Below are positions 1 to 5,054 of a stretch of DNA of 5,305 nt, piece after piece; the stretch's first letter is position 1, and each line of letters opens with the position of its first letter. The stretch is from a bacterium (GTDB lineage Bacteria > Hydrogenedentota > Hydrogenedentia > Hydrogenedentiales > SLHB01). The notes beneath the pieces are model-generated. The model saw nothing but the letters and a program-made list of their open reading frames with translations, had not been told where the DNA came from and did not search any database. A program made the position numbers and the translations under genes. The DNA lies in NCBI GenBank assembly GCA_024231375.1, contig JAAEQP010000148.1, positions 1-5,305 of the forward strand, read 5' to 3'.

Positions 1-2
1 CC

Positions 3-1313
3 GAAGCACCAGCGACGCCGGACACGTCCTCGGGCGCGGACGGTCTGCCCCAAGTCGCATGGTCGCGCAGTGTGCCGGTTCGGTACGAGTGCGACGTGGC
101 CGTCATCGGAGGCGGGAGCGCGGGGGTGTGTGCGGCGATGGCCGCGGCCAAGTCGGGCGCCCGCGTCATCCTCGTCGAACGGTTCGCGGTCACCGGCGGC
201 AACGCCACCGTGGGCGGCGTAGCGTCCTTCTGCGGCGACACAGCAGGTCAGGGCGAGGCCTTCGACGCCATCATTGCCGGGCTGCAGGAGTGGGACGCCA
301 TTGTTCCGTACAGGCCTTATCCCGACATGAGCTCCCGCGTGTTCGACCACGAGATCCTGGCCATCGTGCTCCAGGAACTCCTGCTGGAACGCGGGGCAAA
401 GCTCTTGCTGCACACGTCGTTCGTAGACGTCTGCCTGGACGGTAGCCGGATCTCCGAATGCATCGTGTGCGGACCGTCGGGTCCGGAGGCCTTGCGCGCC
501 AAGCATTTCATCGATTGCACCGGCGAGGCCATGGTGGCCCGTATGGCGGGTTTCGAGACGGTCAGAGGGCGGGAGAGCGACGGCTACCCGTTGCCCATGT
601 CCATGATGTACTTCGTGCGGCATGTCGAGGAGAAGAATGCCGGGCCCCAGTTGCCGGAGGGGTGGTTCAACCCGGTACGAACCGAGGACGACCTGCCCAT
701 GACCAGTATTTGGCCGAACGGACCCCGTGCCAACGCCCTCAAGCTCAAGATACCCATGTTCGACGCGTCCGACACGGAGTCCATGACGGCCGCCGAGATT
801 CAAGGACGCCGCCGCATGATGGAAGTGCTCGACTACTTCCAGCGTGTTGAGAAGAAGGACTGGATGTTCGACCATTGCTCGCCGCGCATTGGCATCCGGG
901 AAGGCCGCCGTGTCGTGGGCGACTACGTCTTGAAGGTCGACGACCTGCGGGCCGGTCGCGAGTTCGACGACGCCATCGCCCGAGGTGTGTTCTACCTCGA
1001 CGGGCACAAACCCGACGACGAGAAACGCACCTACATCCTGCCCAAGGATGAGCTTGGCGTGCCGCCGTACCAGATTCCCTTCCGGTCGCTCATCGTCAAG
1101 GGCGCCGCCAACCTGTTGGCCGCCGGCCGCTGCTTGTCAGCCGACCAGCTCGCCCTGTCCTCCGCCCGCGTCATGACCACCTGCGGCATGATGGGTCAGG
1201 CTACTGGCATTGCGGCCGCCTTGTGCGCTGCCCGCGGGTGCGACACAGCCTCCCTCGACCCCACAGAGGTGCGCAAGACCGTGGTCGATCGCGGCGCCAT
1301 ACTGGACGTGTAG
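3..1313 (+). CDS. FAD-dependent oxidoreductase (FAD_oxidored family), 5' end probably outside window
   Basis: Probable flavoenzyme of the FAD_oxidored family (PF12831 type); substrate unknown. Residues are counted from an internal GTG at 72. Seen: a Rossmann dinucleotide-binding motif VIGGGSAG at 11-18 with the acidic strand end VILVER (E36), TGGNATVGG at 41-49, a DCTGEAMVA segment starting at 148 like the usual D-TG-D of these enzymes, and a C-terminal FAD-contact block (about 335-385) containing IPFRSLIV, NLLAAGRCLSADQLA and ARVMTTCGMMGQATG, all typical of the family. The GTG at 72 gives 413 residues but has no ribosome binding site. The frame is open back to base 3, and the preceding residues WSRSVPVRYECDV resemble the lead-in seen before the Rossmann motif in relatives, so the real start is probably further left, possibly with a signal or TAT peptide. 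The stop is TAG at 1311-1313. Family assignment is firm; the reaction is not known. Confidence 0.9.
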   Translation, partial: EAPATPDTSSGADGLPQVAWSRSVPVRYECDVAVIGGGSAGVCAAMAAAKSGARVILVERFAVTGGNATVGGVASFCGDTAGQGEAFDAIIAGLQEWDAIVPYRPYPDMSSRVFDHEILAIVLQELLLERGAKLLLHTSFVDVCLDGSRISECIVCGPSGPEALRAKHFIDCTGEAMVARMAGFETVRGRESDGYPLPMSMMYFVRHVEEKNAGPQLPEGWFNPVRTEDDLPMTSIWPNGPRANALKLKIPMFDASDTESMTAAEIQGRRRMMEVLDYFQRVEKKDWMFDHCSPRIGIREGRRVVGDYVLKVDDLRAGREFDDAIARGVFYLDGHKPDDEKRTYILPKDELGVPPYQIPFRSLIVKGAANLLAAGRCLSADQLALSSARVMTTCGMMGQATGIAAALCAARGCDTASLDPTEVRKTVVDRGAILDV

Positions 1314-1321
1314 GGGCAAGA

Positions 1322-1346
1322 GGCCGCGACGTAGCGCGGCCCTACC
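1322..1346 (-). repeat. GTAGGG hairpin module, copy 1
   Basis: Read on the minus strand: GGTAGGG running into a 7-bp perfect stem GGCCGCG / CGCGGCC around the loop CTACGT. It lies 8 bases after the oxidoreductase stop codon. No T-run follows on either strand, so it is not a classical intrinsic terminator, although it could still stabilise or end the transcript. Confidence 0.65.
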
Positions 1347-1395
1347 CTGGTACCGGCCAATTCACGCGGTCACCGCCATGCAGACGTAGCGACGG

Positions 1396-1420
1396 GGTAG
1401 GGCTCCGCTTCCGCGGAGCC
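1396..1420 (+). repeat. GTAGGG hairpin module, copy 2
   Basis: GGTAGGG followed by the perfect 8-bp stem GGCTCCGC / GCGGAGCC around TTCC (or a 7-bp stem around CTTCCG). The stem sequence is unrelated to copy 1, but the GGTAGGG lead and the geometry are kept, so the structure rather than the stem sequence appears conserved. Confidence 0.65.
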
Positions 1421-1495
1421 AGGGCATGCAGAAGCGTGCCCCCACCGCGGCACCGTTCCTTTCACGTGGGAACCGCACGGACGACACAGCGACGT

Positions 1496-1520
1496 GGTAG
1501 GGCCGACCTCCGTGTCGGCC
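1496..1520 (+). repeat. GTAGGG hairpin module, copy 3
   Basis: GGTAGGG followed by the 7-bp stem GGCCGAC / GTCGGCC around the loop CTCCGT. The preceding GCGACG is also found before copy 2 (GCGACGGGGTAGGG against GCGACGTGGTAGGG), which extends the shared part on the 5' side. Confidence 0.65.
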
Positions 1521-1540
1521 GTCTTCATGGAGATGTCGTT

Positions 1541-1560
1541 CGACCGTCACGTGACGGTCG
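1541..1560. repeat. Perfect 20-base palindrome
   Basis: CGACCGTCAC followed directly by its exact reverse complement GTGACGGTCG, with the centre CACGTG. It sits between the two convergent hairpin modules (copies 3 and 4). It could be a dimeric protein binding site or part of a compound repeat; the sequence alone does not decide. Confidence 0.7.
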
Positions 1561-1580
1561 CGACAGAGCGCGCCCCTACC
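1556..1580 (-). repeat. GTAGGG hairpin module, copy 4 (weaker stem)
   Basis: Read on the minus strand: GGTAGGGG, then a CGCG / CGCG stem around the loop CTCTGT, extended by two G-C pairs beyond one mismatch. The loop closely matches CTCCGT and CTACGT of copies 3 and 1. It overlaps the end of the 20-base palindrome. A short hairpin GAGGA / TCCTC (1581-1594) abuts it. Confidence 0.55.
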
Positions 1581-1816
1581 GAGGAAGCGTCCTCAGAGAA
1601 CCCCTTCCGTCCTCCCGTGCCTCCCCGAAACCTTCCGTCCGCCTCGCCGGTTAGGCCCTATAGGGAATATCCTCTGCACCTCCGCATCAAATATGCATAG
1701 AGCAAGTAAGAGTGTAGGGGCGCAACCAATGATTCACCTGAAACGCAGCGTATGCGCGGCTTCGCCCCGCCGCGTGGCGCTCACAACCGGCACCGCCGAA
1801 ACAGGAGGAGCGATCC

Positions 1817-2407
1817 ATGAGACTCAATCAAAGCAATACGGCGTTCGCGACGGATTTGCACGCGGACGGGAACGATTCGACCTGCAATCGGCGGGCCGCC
1901 TGGCACCCCCAGGAAGTGCCGTCGAACGCGAACGGGGGTAACCACATGATCACCCAGAGACAGATGAAGGCCTTCTCCCGCAGTTGGCTCCTGTTCCGCC
2001 GGGAACGGACCATTGCGGACGAACCGGAGGAATCGCGCGGATCGAACATTACCATCGCGCCGCAAGAGTTTGCGGAGCAATGGATTGATGCGTGGAACCG
2101 GCGCGACATCGATGCGGTCATGGCGTTCTACGCCGACGATGCCGAGGTGCGGTCGCCGCTTGCGGCCCGAATGGCGCCGGGTAGCCGGGGCGTGTTGCGG
2201 GGCGCGGATGCCCTGCGCACGTATTACGGCCGGCTCATCGAGACGCGCAAGGATCTCCGGTTCGAGTTGACCGATTGTCTGACTGGTGTGAACGGCCTGA
2301 CCGCCATCTATCGCGGACTGGCCTGCATGCGGGTCGCCGAGGCCATGACCCTCGACGACTCGGGAAAGGTTGTGAAATCCGATGTATTTTACTCCAGGCC
2401 CGTATGA
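1817..2407 (+). CDS. NTF2/SnoaL-like domain protein with N-terminal extension
   Basis: 196 residues. The C-terminal part (about 82-196) looks like a SnoaL-like/NTF2-like alpha+beta barrel: the opening helices EFAEQWIDAWNRRDIDAVMA and the strand FYADDAEVRSPL (104-115) are typical, and the end (TAIYRGLACMRVAEAMTLDD, then GKVVKSDVFYSRP) fits the last strands. Such folds serve as small-molecule-binding or isomerase-like domains, so the function cannot be named. The start is supported by AGGAGG at 1803-1808, eight bases before the ATG. Residues 1-80 are an extra, largely polar stretch without similarity I recognise. An in-frame ATG at 1946 (residue 44), preceded by GGGGG, is an alternative start giving about 153 residues, closer to usual family length. 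The 3' end overlaps the next gene by 26 bases, suggesting coupled translation. No signal peptide is seen. Confidence 0.82.
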   Translation: MRLNQSNTAFATDLHADGNDSTCNRRAAWHPQEVPSNANGGNHMITQRQMKAFSRSWLLFRRERTIADEPEESRGSNITIAPQEFAEQWIDAWNRRDIDAVMAFYADDAEVRSPLAARMAPGSRGVLRGADALRTYYGRLIETRKDLRFELTDCLTGVNGLTAIYRGLACMRVAEAMTLDDSGKVVKSDVFYSRPV

Positions 2408-2699
2408 CCCCTCCACGCTCGGGGTGACCTATACGACGGCAACGCTTATCCGAATGGCCGATCTGGCGAACGAACCAGCGCACCTGCGGGAGAAACGCAT
2501 CGCGCGCGAATTCGAGCAGCAGATTGCCATCGAGGCCCAGGCCGAGTCGCTCCGTCGTGACCTGGTCGAGTCGCGTAAGGCAGCCAAGGCCAAGACCGTA
2601 CCCCACGGGGTGTCCATGACCCGGCGCGCCCTCATCGGCGCCGTGTCCGGATTCGTTGCGGCCATGGTTCGTGTGCTTCGACGCGGAAGAGGAGCGTGA
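2382..2699 (+). CDS. Small helical hypothetical protein with C-terminal hydrophobic segment
   Basis: Family not recognised. The 105 residues show a short N-terminal lead, a strongly charged, probably helical or coiled-coil region (about 31-71, rich in Glu, Arg, Lys and Ala), then MTRRALIGAVSGFVAAMVRV (79-98), a hydrophobic stretch flanked by Arg and ending in RRGRG, which could be a membrane-associated tail. Codon use has the high GC3 of neighbouring genes, supporting real coding. The ATG at 2382 lies inside the upstream NTF2-like gene, with AAAGG twelve bases before it. An ATG at 2454 (residue 25), just before the helical part, is an alternative that would remove the overlap but has no good ribosome binding site. 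The close overlap suggests the two proteins are made together. Its stop (TGA 2697-2699) overlaps an ATG preceded by AGAGGAG, but that frame closes after 11 codons. Confidence 0.6.
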   Translation: MYFTPGPYDPSTLGVTYTTATLIRMADLANEPAHLREKRIAREFEQQIAIEAQAESLRRDLVESRKAAKAKTVPHGVSMTRRALIGAVSGFVAAMVRVLRRGRGA

Positions 2700-2718
2700 T
2701 GCGTCCGAGTTGCCATCC

Positions 2719-2755
2719 GTGCCCACGCGGTTGATAATGGCGGAAACGGAGACCG
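2719..2755 (+). other. Possible decayed copy of a segment of the DUF6504-like gene
   Basis: The bases from GTGCCCACGCGGTT onward resemble 3090-3127 inside the DUF6504-like gene (ATGCCCACCCGGTT), with TATGGCG / TAATGGCG and a CGGA-AC-GAG-like stretch following after small gaps. In frame it reads VPTRLIMA against MPTRFVWR. It lies directly before the palindromic element. It could be a remnant left by duplication or rearrangement, or chance similarity in GC-rich sequence. Confidence 0.25.
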
Positions 2756-2978
2756 AAATGGGGACTGTGGGGCTGTTGAAAAAGTCACATACGGACGAAA
2801 GCAGAAGCGACAAACGGGGACTGCCAAGCTCTTGCGTCCCATTATTGCGCTTCCTAGGGCAACAATGGGTGGCTGTCCCCCGCTTATCGCGGGCTACGTG
2901 CCAAGGCCGAGACTTCTTCAACAGCCCCACTGTACCAAGCGAGGGAGTCCCCGAGCGAGACGGGACTGTCCCCATCTC
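2755..2978. mobile_element. Nested inverted-repeat element (MITE/REP-like), no gene inside
   Basis: About 224 bp. Outer ends: GAAATGGGGACTGT (2755-2768) and the inverse ACTGTCCCCATCTC (2965-2978), matching at 12 of 14 bases. Inner ends: GTGGGGCTGTTGAAAAAGTC (2767-2786) and the inverse GACTTCTTCAACAGCCCCAC (2911-2930), matching at 19 of 20. Inside are a third inverted pair (2816-2825 / 2871-2880) and a hairpin (2838-2848 / 2859-2869). The GGGGACTGTCCCC-type palindrome and GGCTGTTGAAAAAG ends are, as I recall, of kinds seen beside insertion sequences or REP-associated transposases, but no transposase lies here. No clear target-site duplication was identified. It is probably a non-autonomous or folded repeat element; exact borders are uncertain. 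Confidence 0.6.
2816..2880. repeat. Internal two-tier hairpin of the nested element
   Basis: GGGGACTGCC (2816-2825) pairs with GGCTGTCCCC (2871-2880) over nine of ten positions. Inside it CCCATTATTGC (2838-2848) pairs with GCAACAATGGG (2859-2869) with one mismatch around a 10-base loop. A small neighbouring hairpin, CCCGC / GCGGG (2879-2893), follows at once. Confidence 0.6.
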
Positions 2979-3005
2979 TTTCCGTTCCCTCACCGGAGCA
3001 CACGC

Positions 3006-3347
3006 ATGCCGACACGATTCGTGAGCGAAGCCATCCAACTCGTGCCGGGCGCCCTCGACAGCGGCCCTATGCAACGAGGCGAACCCGCCATGCCCACCCG
3101 GTTCGTATGGCGCGGACACGAGTACGCTGTGGACCGTGTCATCACGTCCTGGCGCGAGACAGGACCGTGTACCCATGGGAGCGGCGAACAGTACACGCGC
3201 AAACACTGGTATCGCGTCGCCACGACCGACGGTGCGGAGATGAAGATCTATTTCGAGCGCAAGGCTCGATCCAAACGCGAGATGAAGACCCGGTGGTGGT
3301 TGCACAGCGTCATTGAGGCGGAAGTGGGTGAGGAAGAGTCACCTTAG
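3006..3347 (+). CDS. DUF6504-like small protein
   Basis: 113 residues, soluble, function unknown. It shows the pattern I associate with DUF6504: an N-terminal FVSEAI (residues 5-10), then after a short variable stretch an F-WRG-EY-V block (FVWRGHEYAVDRV, 33-45), a conserved-looking W49, WYRVATTDGAEMKIYF (68-83), and a closing RWWLHSVIEAE (96-106). As I recall, some relatives occur beside or fused to Y-family polymerase genes, but no such gene is here. The start is the ATG with CGGAG at 2994-2998, seven bases upstream; the frame is open further left through the repeat element, but that part has no protein character. MPTRFV occurs twice, at residues 1-6 and 29-34, so an internal start at 3090 is conceivable, but it would lose the FVSE-I box. 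The gene starts only 27 bases after the repeat element and converges on the polyphosphate enzyme gene. Confidence 0.75.
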   Translation: MPTRFVSEAIQLVPGALDSGPMQRGEPAMPTRFVWRGHEYAVDRVITSWRETGPCTHGSGEQYTRKHWYRVATTDGAEMKIYFERKARSKREMKTRWWLHSVIEAEVGEEESP

Positions 3348-3355
3348 GCTGCGAG

Positions 3356-3388
3356 CTATAGGTCGCATGGGACCCATACGACCCATAG
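3356..3388 (-). repeat. Convergent-intergenic hairpin built from 9-base units
   Basis: On the minus strand CTATGGGTCGTATG pairs with CATGCGACCTATAG around the loop GGTCC: a 14-bp stem with two G-U wobbles. On the plus strand the same positions give two C-A mismatches, so the RNA structure favours the minus-strand transcript, that is the one leaving the polyphosphate enzyme gene, whose stop is about 40 bases away. The plus-strand sequence also reads as four successive 9-base units: TATAGGTCG, CATGGGACC, CATACGACC, CATAGGCCG. No T-run follows, so intrinsic termination is unproven; it may end or protect the transcript, or be a dispersed repeat. A weaker hairpin, GAGCA / TGCTC (3396-3418), lies nearer the stop codon. 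Confidence 0.55.
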
Positions 3389-3427
3389 GCCGGATGAGCA
3401 GCGACGCTTAGCTTGCTCCTCGCCCCC

Positions 3428-4897
3428 CTACTCCTTCAACGCCGCCGACACCCCTTCCACCACCGTACGCAACGCCTGCAACCGGGCATGACGCTTGTCG
3501 TTTCCGGCGATGATGGTCCACGGCGCATGGGCGGTGGAGGTGCGCTCGATCATGCCGGACACGGCATGCCAGTAGTCGTCCCACTTTTCGCGGTTGCGCC
3601 AGTCTTCGTCGGTAATCTTCCACTGCTTGTGCGGATTCACCTTGCGCGCTTCGAACCGCGCAAGCTGCTCTTCCTTGCTGATGTGGACCCAGAATTTGAA
3701 GACCACCATGCCGTATTCGGCGAGTTGCGCTTCGAATTCGTTGATTTCGCGGTAGGCGCGCATCCATTCCTCGGGTTTGGCGAATCCCTCCAACCGCTCA
3801 ACCAACACGCGTCCATACCAGGTGCGGTCGAAGATGGTGAAATGGCCCGCCTTCGGTAGCCTGCGCCAGAACCGCCAGAGATAATGATGGGTCCTTTCGT
3901 CGCCCTGAGGCGCGGCCACAGGAACCACCTCATATCCCCGCGGGTCCAGTTCCCGCGTCAACCGCCGGATGTTGCCGCCCTTGCCGGCTGCGTCCCATCC
4001 TTCGTACAGCATGGCGACCGGTCGCCGCTCCACGTAGCACAGATGCTGCAACCGCCGCAGCTCGGTCTGAAGCTTGTCCAGTTCCTTGCGGTACTTGTCA
4101 ACGGGCACTGCCTGGGTCAAGTCGACGCGGTCAAGGGGACTCGTGCGGCGCGGCGCGCTCTGGGATTCCACGTTCCCTTCGGCGCCTTTGTTGGCGAGGG
4201 CCTGTTCGAATGCGCTGGCCAAGGTCTCGGCTACCCGAATACCCGCGAACCGCTGATCTGTCGCGGCGACGAGGGTCCAGGGCGCGTAGGACGTGGAAGT
4301 CTCGCGCAGCATGTCTTCCACGGCCTCGGCATAGTCGTCGTATCGTTTGTGGCGGCGCTTCTCAGCCTTGCCCACCTTCCAGGCGTAGGCAGGATCTTCG
4401 CCAATCTTCTTGAACCGTTTCGCCTGCTCCTTCTTGCTGATGTGGAGGAAGATCTTCACAATCACGCCGCCGTCGTCCGCGAACTGCCGTTCAAACACGC
4501 GGATGCGTTCGTTGGCTTCTTGGATGGCGCGCTCTTTGAGCTTCTCGTCGATGCGCTCGTCGATGACCTGGCGGTACCAGCTTCGGTCGAATATGGCGAT
4601 CTCGCCCGTGCCCGGCATGCGCAACCAGAACCGCCGCATAGGCGGAAACATGCGTTCCTGGTCGGTTTGGGGGAGAATGGTATGTACGTCGAACCCGCGC
4701 GGATCGAGGGGCTGCAGCAACCGGCTCAACACGGACCCCTTGCCCGCGGCATCCCACCCTTCGAACACGACCATCACGGGGATGCCCGCCTCACGCAGGT
4801 CGCGCTGAAGCTGCGCAAGCCGGAGGTCGAGGGCGTCCTGGGTCTCCTTGTACTCCGCCTTGCCCAACCGCGCCTTCAAATCGACCGTTTCAAGCAT
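3428..4897 (-). CDS. pap: Polyphosphate:AMP phosphotransferase (two-domain PPK2 family)
   Basis: 489 residues; by family, transfers phosphate from polyphosphate to AMP, giving ADP, in the cytoplasm. Two tandem PPK2 domains are plain. Domain 1 has Walker A GWDAAGKG (47-54), Walker B IAIFDRSWY (100-108, D104) and HISKKEQ (152-158). Domain 2 has Walker A GWDAAGKGG (300-308), FTIFDRTWYGR (353-363, D357), HISKEEQ (405-411) and APWTIIAGNDKR near the end. A polar linker (about 236-260) joins them. Length and layout match class II PPK2 enzymes (about 490-500 residues). As known for that class, the second domain looks canonical, while the first has Arg where domain 2 has Gly after DR-WY, so it may be structural or weakly active. 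Start: a GTG at 4906 overlaps the ribosome binding site AGGAGG itself and cannot be the start; the ATG at 4897 lies eight bases past it. Single gene with its own promoter, divergent from the exported-protein gene. Confidence 0.95.
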   Translation of the reverse strand: MLETVDLKARLGKAEYKETQDALDLRLAQLQRDLREAGIPVMVVFEGWDAAGKGSVLSRLLQPLDPRGFDVHTILPQTDQERMFPPMRRFWLRMPGTGEIAIFDRSWYRQVIDERIDEKLKERAIQEANERIRVFERQFADDGGVIVKIFLHISKKEQAKRFKKIGEDPAYAWKVGKAEKRRHKRYDDYAEAVEDMLRETSTSYAPWTLVAATDQRFAGIRVAETLASAFEQALANKGAEGNVESQSAPRRTSPLDRVDLTQAVPVDKYRKELDKLQTELRRLQHLCYVERRPVAMLYEGWDAAGKGGNIRRLTRELDPRGYEVVPVAAPQGDERTHHYLWRFWRRLPKAGHFTIFDRTWYGRVLVERLEGFAKPEEWMRAYREINEFEAQLAEYGMVVFKFWVHISKEEQLARFEARKVNPHKQWKITDEDWRNREKWDDYWHAVSGMIERTSTAHAPWTIIAGNDKRHARLQALRTVVEGVSAALKE

Positions 4898-4905
4898 GAC
4901 ATGCA

Positions 4906-4911
4906 CCTCCT
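4906..4911 (-). promoter_or_regulatory. Ribosome binding site that fixes the pap start
   Basis: AGGAGG on the minus strand, eight bases from the ATG at 4897. The in-frame GTG beginning at 4906 shares its first base with this site, so it is excluded as a start; the protein begins MLETVDLKARL. Confidence 0.85.
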
Positions 4912-4919
4912 AGCCGTTG

Positions 4920-4948
4920 AGTGTAGCCCGGATCGGCCGCATTGACAA
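4920..4948 (-). promoter_or_regulatory. Candidate sigma-70-type promoter for pap
   Basis: Minus strand: TTGTCA (4948-4943), exactly 17 bases, then TACACT (4925-4920). Matches to TTGACA/TATAAT are 5 of 6 and 4 of 6. Transcription would begin near 4913, giving a very short leader of about 16 bases that starts almost at the ribosome binding site. Position and spacing are good, but this is one match in a short region and is unproven. Confidence 0.45.
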
Positions 4949-5054
4949 GGCGCCAGCACGCTACGCAGCTTGAATTCCCTAGCGGCCTGTGGTTCTGTAG
5001 GGGCGGTACCCATCGAACCGAAGTATGGCCAAGGGCCGGGCCTGGGAGGCAGAA

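Larger units (their letters stand above)
1314..1802. other. Long non-coding stretch with hairpin repeats
   Basis: About 490 bases between the oxidoreductase stop and the ribosome binding site of the next gene. Open frames crossing it have no ribosome binding site and no recognisable protein content. The left two thirds (1322-1594) are packed with hairpins, listed separately. The right third holds a direct repeat of CCTTCCGTCC (about 1604 and 1631), the palindrome CCCTATAGGG (1656-1665), and a locally AT-richer patch (about 1656-1700) where a promoter for the downstream gene might lie, although no convincing -35/-10 pair could be assigned. A further GTAGGGG at 1714-1720 has no matching stem and may be a decayed copy of the hairpin module. 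Confidence 0.7.

Noticed and set aside
1322..1594. Possible CRISPR array
   Set aside because: Repeats are on both strands, unevenly spaced and share only a short core; no constant repeat/spacer pattern and no cas genes.
1223..1654. Plus-strand open frame of 143 codons over the hairpin region
   Set aside because: Arg- and Gly-rich translation of hairpin repeats, starting inside the oxidoreductase gene; no protein features.
1781..2416. Minus-strand open frame of 211 codons
   Set aside because: Antisense to the NTF2-like gene, with no ribosome binding site or domain evidence.
2699..2734. 11-codon frame with a good ribosome binding site and TGATG overlap
   Set aside because: Too short to call a gene; kept only as a hint of a lost downstream gene.
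2656..3024. Plus-strand open frame of 122 codons reading through the palindromic element
   Set aside because: Starts inside the small helical gene and most of it translates the inverted repeats; no ribosome binding site at its start. Its VPTRLIMA stretch is noted separately as a possible remnant.
2235..3305. Long minus-strand open frame of 356 codons
   Set aside because: It runs antisense through the NTF2-like gene's 3' end, the small protein, the palindromic element and the DUF6504-like gene; its composition is irregular and it shows no recognisable domain. The plus-strand genes have ribosome binding sites and family motifs.
3356..3418. Intrinsic terminator(s) between the convergent genes
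   Set aside because: Stems are present but neither strand has a T-run after them, so a classical rho-independent terminator is not supported.
3884..4945. Plus-strand open frame of 353 codons
   Set aside because: It is exactly antisense to pap, whose PPK2 motifs are unmistakable; a typical GC-rich shadow frame.
4942..4975. Plus-strand promoter starting with TTGACA at 4942 for the exported-protein gene
   Set aside because: A perfect -35 box, but the position 17 bases on (GCAGCT) is not a -10 box and the nearest alternatives are badly spaced.
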